Of a DNA stretch of 18,489 nucleotides, positions 1 through 9,400 are shown one piece after another (the first letter of the stretch is position 1; each line of letters opens with the position of its first letter). The notes under the pieces were generated by a model. The model did not search any database and was not told where the DNA came from. It saw only the letters and a list, made by a program, of their open reading frames with translations. Origin of the DNA: Clostridiales bacterium (GTDB taxonomy: Bacteria > Bacillota > Clostridia > Oscillospirales > Acutalibacteraceae); contig JAJQGZ010000140.1 in the NCBI GenBank assembly GCA_021200075.1, positions 1 through 18,489 of the forward strand, written 5' to 3'. The position numbers and the translations under genes are program-made.

Positions 1-7
1 AAAATAT

Positions 8-27
8 AACTATTTAGAAATAGTTTT
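8..27 (+). terminator. weak AT-rich hairpin, possible terminator of an upstream gene
   Basis: AACTATTT at 8-15 and AAATAGTT at 18-25 are exact inverted repeats separated by AG, ending in a run of four T (24-27). The stem is almost all A-T, so stability would be low. The gene it might end lies outside the window. Confidence 0.25.
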
Positions 28-270
28 GAACGGATTTTTGCCTGTTAAGTACATATACTTTACAGAAAAAACGGCGGTGTAAGGTTTTGTCACTTTATAG
101 CGAAAGAAATTTTTTAATCGACTTATTTCGTTATCGTGATTATTTAACAACCTCTTTTCTTTACTCGGCTACAGTTTGATAAACGGTTGTTTAATTCATA
201 AATTTAACAGGGCAGTTAGGTAAAATGTAACGAAAATCTTTAACAAATTGTTCAAAATTGCAAAAGCCTA

Positions 271-299
271 TTGACTTACTGTCTATTTAGTGTTATAAG
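271..299 (+). promoter_or_regulatory. sigma-70-type promoter of the giant gene
   Basis: TTGACT (271-276) is followed after exactly 17 bases by TATAAG (294-299). TG at 291-292 one base before the -10 box makes it an extended -10 promoter. Transcription would begin near 306 and leave an untranslated leader of about 124 bases. The match and spacing are good; activity is inferred. Confidence 0.75.
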
Positions 300-417
300 T
301 AAACTGTATTTTGTTCGTGCACGCGTGAATAAGTGCGCCCAAAAATCGGTTTTTTGTTACAAAATTGTGAACAACTGTTTTTTAAGCTTGCTTGTCCGCA
401 AAGGCAAATCATATAGT

Positions 418-426
418 AAAGGAGAG
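418..426 (+). promoter_or_regulatory. ribosome binding site that fixes the giant gene's start
   Basis: AAAGGAGAG sits directly before ATG at 430 (GGAG ends 5 bases upstream) and 11 bases before a second in-frame ATG at 436. Either gives the same signal peptide. This site, plus the promoter at 271-299, argues against the earlier in-frame TTG at 271. Confidence 0.8.
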
Positions 427-429
427 ATA

Positions 430-3400
430 ATGATTATGAGAACGAGCAAAAAATTACTCAGCCTGTTCCTGGCTGTAGTAATGATAATCACCACTTGTTC
501 CGTAGGCTTTACGGCTTTTGCCAAGGACTACGACGACATTTGGACAACTTCCGCAGACGCAGAAACCGCCTTCGACGCTATCGAAGGACTGGTGGACGAT
601 TACCTCCCCGCTCTACTTATGGGTGTAGACTCTATAAGCGCAGGCGTATACCAAAAGTACGCCGACGAGATGGGAGTATCGGTCAGCGACCTGACGGACA
701 GCGACAAGGAAGAAATTGACAATAAGGCGACCCTTACGGATATTCTTCAGTCCCTGCAAACTACTCTTATAGAGGCGTTGGCAGGTACGGATATTAACGA
801 ATATTTCAATGATTTGGGTTCAAGTGCAGCCGGTTCTTCCGCAAGCTACTATGAATATCTCAACCCGGACGACTATCCCAACACCGTGTCGTTCTACACT
901 TTGTATACAATTGCAAAGGATTACAGGAACAACACGAGTCTGAGCGGATCGACCAGGTCGACGCTGACGGAGTGGTACAATCTCTTTTTGGAGATTTACA
1001 ATGTTTCCAACTCACTGGACGACAAGATAGCCAAGCTTAACGATGACTTCGTCGCTAACTACGACTATCCGCAGGAGCATTTGGACTATGTTGACACAAC
1101 CCCCACTATATATGAAGTTCCGATTAGTTATCTGGAGTCTTACTTCACCGACGAGTATATGGCGGAAAACTGCAGCGAATCGGAACTTGCCGCACTCCAG
1201 GTAAGATACGACGACCTGACCGAGGAATATCTCGGCTACGGTGCTCCCGAAGATTTCTCTGTCGACAGTTTTGCCGAGTATATTGCATATTCCGACGGAA
1301 TGTACGCAACCTACAAAAGCGCATATATTATGCAAAAAGCGGTTGATTCTGTAAACGGTACGCTTATATTTACTTCTGTTGCCGGTGATGATGTTCTTGA
1401 TTTTGGTCTCGAGCAGGTTGACGGGCAGTTTGATGTCACAGCCGAAATCGCACTGCAAGTAGTTCTGGAGATGTACGGTCTTAATTCGATAGATGATTTA
1501 CTGTTATCTATGGGCATTACGAGTGACAGCGGGTTATATGCTTACTTTAATGCAATGCTTGAAGCAAACATAGTTGACACTTTCTTCATCGAAAATCTTG
1601 TTTTATCAAGCAACGAAAACTATATGACGGTGATTAAGGGCTTGACAGTATGCTACGGCGGAATAACCGAGGAAGAATTTGACGAGGCTATTGACGAGGG
1701 TATGCCCGATGGATGGGAAACCGGTACAGTCCTTTCCGACGAGGATATTATGGACATCGGCGGATATATAAGGATTACTGGCAGTCAAAGCAACAACACT
1801 ACCAGACTTGCTTTTGTAAATTCATTTGCCGAAGGCGTTATCCCCAATTCCTTAATATCATCATACTCAAATTCTTATGCTGAGGACACCGACGAAGACG
1901 GTACTCTTCCCTCAGCTTTCGGCAATAATTATTACGGACAGTGGCTTACCGAAGCACTTGACCAAGCCGGCGGTACTTACAACAGGTCAACAGCGTTCTA
2001 CTACGGATTTATGAACGACTTTGCGTCATCCGCAGAGCATTACAATAATTCCGATATCTATAACTACTATATTCCGCTTCAGGACGGATGCTTTCTTCAT
2101 GCATCGACACAAACGGTAGACACCGAGCAGGGCGATGACGGCGTTCCCTACTATTATTCCGGATCCGGTGTATCGCAAATGGGTGGGGTGTATCCCTATA
2201 TGGTGCGTTCGGAAAATACACATTTTGTTGTTTTATCCTACGGCGACGACTACAACTACTTCAGCCGTGAGGATATAGACGGATATACGGACTCCGCTCT
2301 CAGATACGCTTACAACCAGGTTGCAATGAACGTACTCGGAAGCGATATTCTTCAATACACCAGCTATAACGGCGGCGGCTGGCATGCAGGCGACGGCTAT
2401 TTCTGGTTTGATGTTAAATATGATGATTATATTGAGTCTACAATTGATGATACGAAAGAAGAACTCCCGACCCTCACCGAAAGGCAGGAAGCTATCCTTT
2501 ACGACAGCTACAACCTCTCAAACGATATGGGTACGGAAATCCTTAACCTTATCCTTAACAACACTATTTCCAGTATTGTTACAAACGATTTCGTTGTAGG
2601 AATGGTTGAATCGCTGTTCGTATCAGACATCGTCCTTGAGGTGGCTCTCATTGACCTTTGGCAGAACCTGTGCGACGAACCGGTTGAAACCATATTCGAG
2701 TTGATTTCCGTGCTTTTGGTTATAATCGACGACCTGTTACCGTTCCTTTTGTGCGGCGACGGAGACCCTTGGGACGGCTCGCTTTACGGCCTGCTGCTTG
2801 AGGGCGAACTTGACCTCGGCGAGGAAATTGACTTTATGGGCTACGGCTACGACTACAATTCCTACATAGGTGTAAGCCAGCTCAACTGGGATCTCAACGA
2901 ATTATTGCCCGATTTGATGCACTGGCTCCTTGCAACCAAGGAAGAGCAGGACAACAGGACTGTTGACGGCATCGGATTTTATGTTGACGAGGACACAACC
3001 AATTATGTCTATGTCAATAACAACGGCAATAAGGTTAGACTCTCCTACACAGGCAGAGGGGTATCGAGTGCAAACTTCACCCACTATACCGTAATCGACA
3101 GTAACGACAACGAGCTTGCTTACGACAGCGATACAGGCGTTTACACCTATAACGGCTCGTCTTCCGAAGACCTCAACGATCTTGTAAAAGTAACATCCAC
3201 CACAACCTTCTACTGTATGATGACATACGAGGCAAAGGTTCCGAAACTTACCGGTATCTACATCGCCGACTATTATCTTGCAGACGCAAAGGTTGAGGAT
3301 TTGGGTTCCCTGCTTGAAGACGCAGGATTGGACGAAGCTGTTGCAGACGGTCTTGCCGAAATCATCACAGAGTTCGCTACTCTCTTCAGCACTTCTCTTG

Positions 3401-6400
3401 ATGAATATGTAGCAAGCGATTACAGAAAAGAAGCAAAATATAAAGACGGCGAACTGCTTTGCACCGGTCTTAACAACATTATGGTCAGTCTGCCGAGGCT
3501 CATTGATATTATGGAAGACCTTGCGGCTGATAAATACGGCGGAGAAGCCGATGCATGGACATTCTGCTACGACGGCAAAATCGAAGTTGACACAACCGGC
3601 GGAGTGCAGGACGGCAGTACGCTGAATGTTAAAGTTCAGGAATTTAAGGAATACGCTTCAAGCAGTGCCGACGACAGATCTGTTGATATTCTCGATATAT
3701 TTGTTGACGGATTTGTAAACGATTGGCTCAACTCGATTTTCGACTTACTTAATATTGTATTCACAACCGACAATTCAATTTCAAGCAATATACCGATAAT
3801 TTCCGCACTTATTGATTCTATCGGCGGTTTGGGCGAAGAAAGTATTTTGAGTGATATTCTTAACAGTATCTTCCAGCTCAAACGAGGCGACGATTATTCG
3901 TTTGAACTTCTTGAAAGAGACAACGGATATGTCGGACTGAGCAGTGATTCGGCTTACTTCCTGCTTGCCAACATAAACAAACTTGTTGATGTAATAATTG
4001 CACTGGTTGACAGCTTCAGCAGCGACGACAGCACAAGCACAACATCGTCAACCTCGCTGACATCGCTTGTATCCTCATTGCTTCTCGCTTCTTCAGACGA
4101 TATCGAAACAACGGATTCGAGCGTAGGCTCCTCCGGCTACACTGCGGAAGAGCTCAGCGATGTCGATACGCTTATCGCAAGCCTTGATGAAATGGTTTAC
4201 GCTCTGCTTGAAGACTCCACAATGAACGATTATTCGCTTGATAATTCGGGCAATATCGCATCGGGACTTGTTTCCCTGCTTTCCAATTATCTTACGGCTG
4301 ATTTGTTCGAGGATTCCGGACTGAGCGAAACGCTTTCAACGGTTATTGACGAATACATTTATTACCTTGACGGCGCCGGAACAAGAAGCGCCGACGAGAA
4401 TGGCGACAAAGTAAACGAGGATGTTTACACCAACGAAAATCTTTCCGCCTTGGTTGTAAGAACGTTCGCACTTGTTGAAATACTCGCACAGGATCTTCTC
4501 TCCGATTATGACTATATAAACGGTGAACAAACCTACAATCTCCTTGCACAGGCAATCAGCGGTGTTATTTCACCCGACGCCGTAGCAATAAGACTTGACG
4601 ATTATCCCGACGCTCAGGAAGATATATATGAAATAAAGAGCAAGGGAACGGGTCTTTGGAGCAGCGAAGAAGTTGTAAGTGCCGACCTCACCGATGTTAA
4701 AGTAACTATCGACTGGGGTATTGAAGACGGCGATGTAGACGGCTTCTACAACGGACTTGCCGCTTCACTCAGAATACTCACTTCAATTCTCAGCGTTTTG
4801 TTTATAGACGCAGGAATTTATGAGAATGCTCTTGAGCCGATTCTTTCGGCAATAGGTTCAAAATGCGGCGTTGAGATTGACACCGCCGGGGAATATGCGG
4901 TTACATCCGACGCAGGATACCACGATGAGGTTCTCCTCGGTTTGGTTACTCCGATTGCAGATTACCTCGACGCATTCGTTGAATCGCCGATAACAACCTT
5001 GATTGAGACAGTTCAGGGTCTTGCAGGGCTTCTTGACGACGAGAGCGGAGATACAATCGCTTCAATTGTATCGAATACGCTCCAGCCGGTTATCACCGAA
5101 CTTGAGGGTCTTTGCAACATACTCAATATTTCAAGTGATAAGCTCCTTCCGCTTTCCGAAACATTTGCGGACATTCTCCAAACAGAGATTGTAGATTTGA
5201 TTGCGGAATATGCGGTTGTTGAGAATAATCAGCTTCCGAATATCACAATCAGAAATTACCCGCTTTGCGGTAATAATATTATACCTATTATAAATACATA
5301 TCTCTCCTCCACGGGAATTACACTTCCGAACATAAGCTGGAGTGCGATAAGCGAGGCTCAGTCCCCTGCCGACGCTTTGGCATATGTTGTTGAATATGCA
5401 GTAGACGCAGTTGTTGACAGGGATAACGACTTTGCTAACCTCAATGCAATCGAAAGCCTTGTATCAAACGATACGGTAACTTCACTTCTTGAAGCTCTCA
5501 AGAACGGCACGATTGACGGCAAGGGCGTTATAGATATCCTCATCAAGATACTCAATGTAACGCAGAACCCGACTCTTGTGGCTTGGTCGTTTGAACGATA
5601 CTTGCAGGAGGCTATAGAGGGCTTCAGCTATCCGCTCGGTCTTACAAAGGCGCAGGCGGACGAGGCGGCAGAGGATATTGACGCTGTAATAGACAATCTC
5701 TTCCCGCTGCTTGAATCATTCGGTCTTGACATCGGCGGTTCAACACTTGAAGATGTTATCTCAAACAACCTGTTCACTAACGAAATTCTTACTCAGCTTA
5801 CCGTTGCACTTTACAATGCGCTGACATCAAACAGCACAGTTGCCACGGTACTCGACATACTCACAATTCCGTCATCCACGGCGGATGTTGCGGCTCTGCT
5901 TGTTGACACAAGCTACGGCACAACCTATTCATCTGTTTCCGCAACGATAGGCGCCGTATCCTCCTGGTCGGATCTCAAGACCGTTACGACAAATTCCGAC
6001 GGTTCGACAACCACAACCTACGCAAGCATCAACTGGGGCTTCACTGACGGTGCGGCAAATGCACAGCAGGGATTTGTAAATGCTTTGGCGGCAATACTTC
6101 GTCCGTTTAACAATGTGCTTGCAGTATTCCTTAACTCCGGCGAGCTTACAATCGGCGATGAGCTTTACAACTACCTCTGCACGCTCAATGTGGCGGAAAC
6201 TCAGCGCGGCGACGACGCAACAATGGTTATCGAAAACGGCGTTATCACTTTTACGATAATCGACGCAGACAAGAGCGATTCCACAACTTCAACAATTAAG
6301 CTTGACCTTACGGCGCTTACGAATTTGAAGAATCTCTCAATCTACGGCACAAACGGCTACAACAGTGCGATTATTCCGCTTCTTGAAGCATTACAGTGCG

Positions 6401-9400
6401 GCGGAATAGTTACAGACGCTCAATATCAGTCCGATGTTGCCGCAGCAAAGGATAATCTCCTTCTTGATATACTCAACCCGATTCTCGGCTCATCGAGTAC
6501 ATCTCTCCTTAATCAGATAACCGCCTCCCCGATAGTAGCTATCGCTACTATCCTGCCGAACATCGCAGTTTATCTCGACGCTTCCGGACTTTCACAGGCG
6601 GTAAACAACCTTCTTGCTCCGATAACGGATCTCCTTGCAGACTTGCAGGGATTGGTTGATCTTGACACAATGCTCGCCGTACTTCTCGGCGCTTCCGACG
6701 GTCAGTCGCTTGCAGATTATGTTGCTTCACTCCTCGGAATGAGTGCAGGTTCTGTTTCGCTCGACCTCACCGATATATCCACAATCAATCTTGAGGATAT
6801 GCTTATTCCTCTTCTGAATCTCCTGCTTGAGGATTACAATTTAGTCCTTGCGGATATTGATTGGAATGCACTTATCTCTCTCGGCGACAGAACAACCTAC
6901 ACCAGCGCCGCTACTGACACAGACGGAAATGCTCTCACCGGCAAGAAGCTGACGAATGTTGATTACGGCAAATCACTGATTGTTGTTCTCCGCTATGTAT
7001 GCAACTTCCTTATTAACAATGTAACTGAGTTGCAATCGTTGATTCTCAGCATTAAGTCCAACGGCACTCCCCTTTCGGAAAATGCAACGATTTCCGCAAT
7101 CATTGTTAATATCTTTACTCAGATAAAGACTCACACTGCGGACGAAATCATTGTTGCAATCTACTACTTCTTCGTAGGCGATACAACAGATGATTACTGG
7201 GATTACTCAAATTATCAGACAAAGAAGAATACATTTAAATATCCCGACGGAGTATCCAAAAAAAATATCAAAGCTCTCATCGAATTCCTTGACGGAATTA
7301 TCGGCGAGCTTGACCTCGGCTCACTCCTTGACAAGTATCTCTACACCGACAGTATCATCAACTCCCTTGCTAAGGCGATGTACCAAGGTATTGAAGATGT
7401 TACGATCAGCGACAGCATTACTCTTAACGACATGTTCGACATTGTCGGAATGAGCTGTTCCAAGGATACGGTTGTGGCTCTGCTCAGAGACAGCAGCTAC
7501 GGCAAGACAAAGCAGTTCGCTTCCGCCGCCAACATTATTGAAGCTGCGGCAAGCTGGGATGCGGTTGACTTTGACAGCATCTCCTGGGGCGTAACCAACA
7601 GAGACTCGTTTGTAACCGCTCTTACAGCTGTTCTCCGTCCGTTTATGGGATTGCTCGATGTAATCCTTGCAGACGGCAGTCTCAATATCCTTGAGGGAAT
7701 TGATATCCCCGGCTCAAACGGTTATGTAAGCACAATCGTTCCGCTTCTCGAAGCGTTCCAGTGCCCGAATATCAAGAATTACACGCAGTATCTTGCAGAT
7801 AAGAATAAGGCTTACGACAATCTCCTTGTTGATATACTCAATCCGATTTTAGATCTCGTAGATGAGATTATCGAAAGCCCGATAGCAACAATCGCACAGA
7901 TACTTCCGAACCTTGCACTGTTCATAGGCAATGACGGTTTGATTCAGCTTGTTGAAAACCTGCTCACTCCTATAACCGCAATCGTTAAAGATGTTCTCCC
8001 GATAATTGATGTTGATAAGCTCCTCCAGGATCTTACCGGAATGGAAAAACTCAGCATAACAAATATCGGCACATTCCTTGAGCCGTATCTCGGCAGCGGA
8101 AAACTCATCTCTTTTCTCAACGAATATCTCTCCGTTGTAGGTTTTGAGCTTCCCGAAATTGATTGGCTCGCACTTGCAAGCCTCGGTACTGTTAAGAACA
8201 CCAACAGCGTTGTTACCGTAATCGGTCTTAGAAAGGTTGTTACGGCAAATACATCGCAGGTTTTTGTGGCTGTACTTGAATATGTACTCGACCTTGTTCT
8301 TGACAATGCAACACTTATCAAGGGTCTGATAGGAGATTCCTACGCAGGCACTCTCAAGACAATACTTGATATTATATTCGACCTTGATTCCGATGATATT
8401 ATAAGGCTCCTGTCACAGATAGTTGACCTTACACAGTCACCTACCGAAGTATTCTGGACTTACGAAAAGTACAAGGCTAAATACAAGAGCTTCAGCTATC
8501 CCGACGGAATCACGGCTGACGATGCAGACGAAGCTGTAACGGCGCTCGACGATATGGTAAACGGCATCTTCTCACTGCTTCAGGGCTTGGATGTTGTTGA
8601 TTCGGCAGACCTCTCCGGTTTGGTAAGCGATCTGCTGTACACAAATGATATACTCACAAGTCTCGCAACCGCTCTTTACGGTGCGCTCGATAAGGATAAT
8701 ATTTCACCTTATCTCGAGCTGTTCGGTATTGATGTATCGACCAAGGGTGTTGCAAAACTCCTGACCGATAAGAGCTACGGCAAGACTTACACATCAGCCG
8801 CAAAGGCAATTAAGTCTAAATCCTCGTGGAGCAAGGTTTCAGATGTGAACTGGGGCTTCACAGATGGAGCGGCAAATGCTGAACAAGGCTTCATCAATGC
8901 ACTGACAGCTATTCTTCGTCCGTTCCTCGATGTTTTAGGCCCGTTCCTCAACGGTTCCTCACTTAAACTGGGCAATATCCTTATGGATTTGATCTGTATG
9001 ATTAACACAAGCAGCGGAGATAAATCCAAGGGTGAGACGCTCATTACAATGAAGAACGGCGTTCTGAAGATTAAAACTCAGTCCAACGGCAAGTATTCAA
9101 CCGCACTGAAGCTTGATTTCACAAAGCTTGATACTCTTGCTTCTCTCAACCTCTACGGTTCAAACGGTTATGAAAACTCGATTGTTCCTCTGCTTGATGT
9201 TCTTCAGGTAGACAATAGCGAGATTAAATCGTATAACAAGTATATAAAGGATTGCAAGAAAGCAAAGGATAATATCCTGCTTGACATTCTCAATCCGCTT
9301 ATGAGCTTTGTAGACGATGTTCTTGAAGCTCCGTTCGATACAATCACTTCTGTTCTGCCGAACCTTGCTTACTTCCTTGACAACAACGGTATCGGTCAGC

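Larger units (their letters stand above)
1..429. other. AT-rich non-coding region upstream of the giant gene
   Basis: I see no convincing gene here. The stretch is strongly AT-rich. It holds a short inverted repeat at 8-25, a loose inverted repeat pair (AACAACC at 146-152 and GGTTGTT at 185-191), the promoter at 271-299 and then a leader of about 120 bases with a ribosome site at its end. The reading frame of the giant gene stays open back to a TTG at 271, but that TTG lies inside the -35 box of the promoter and the extra translation (residues such as YCLFSVISKLYFV) looks like chance, so I treat it as untranslated. Confidence 0.7.

Noticed and set aside
271..429. N-terminal extension of the giant protein from an in-frame TTG at 271
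   Set aside because: The TTG is part of the -35 box of a well-formed promoter, has no ribosome site, and would bury the signal peptide; ATG 430 has AAAGGAGAG in front.
2701..2760. Hydrophobic segment ISVLLVIIDDLLPFLLCG of the giant protein as a membrane helix
   Set aside because: It contains two adjacent Asp residues in the middle and similar Leu/Ile/Asp runs recur throughout the protein, so an amphipathic buried helix is more likely.
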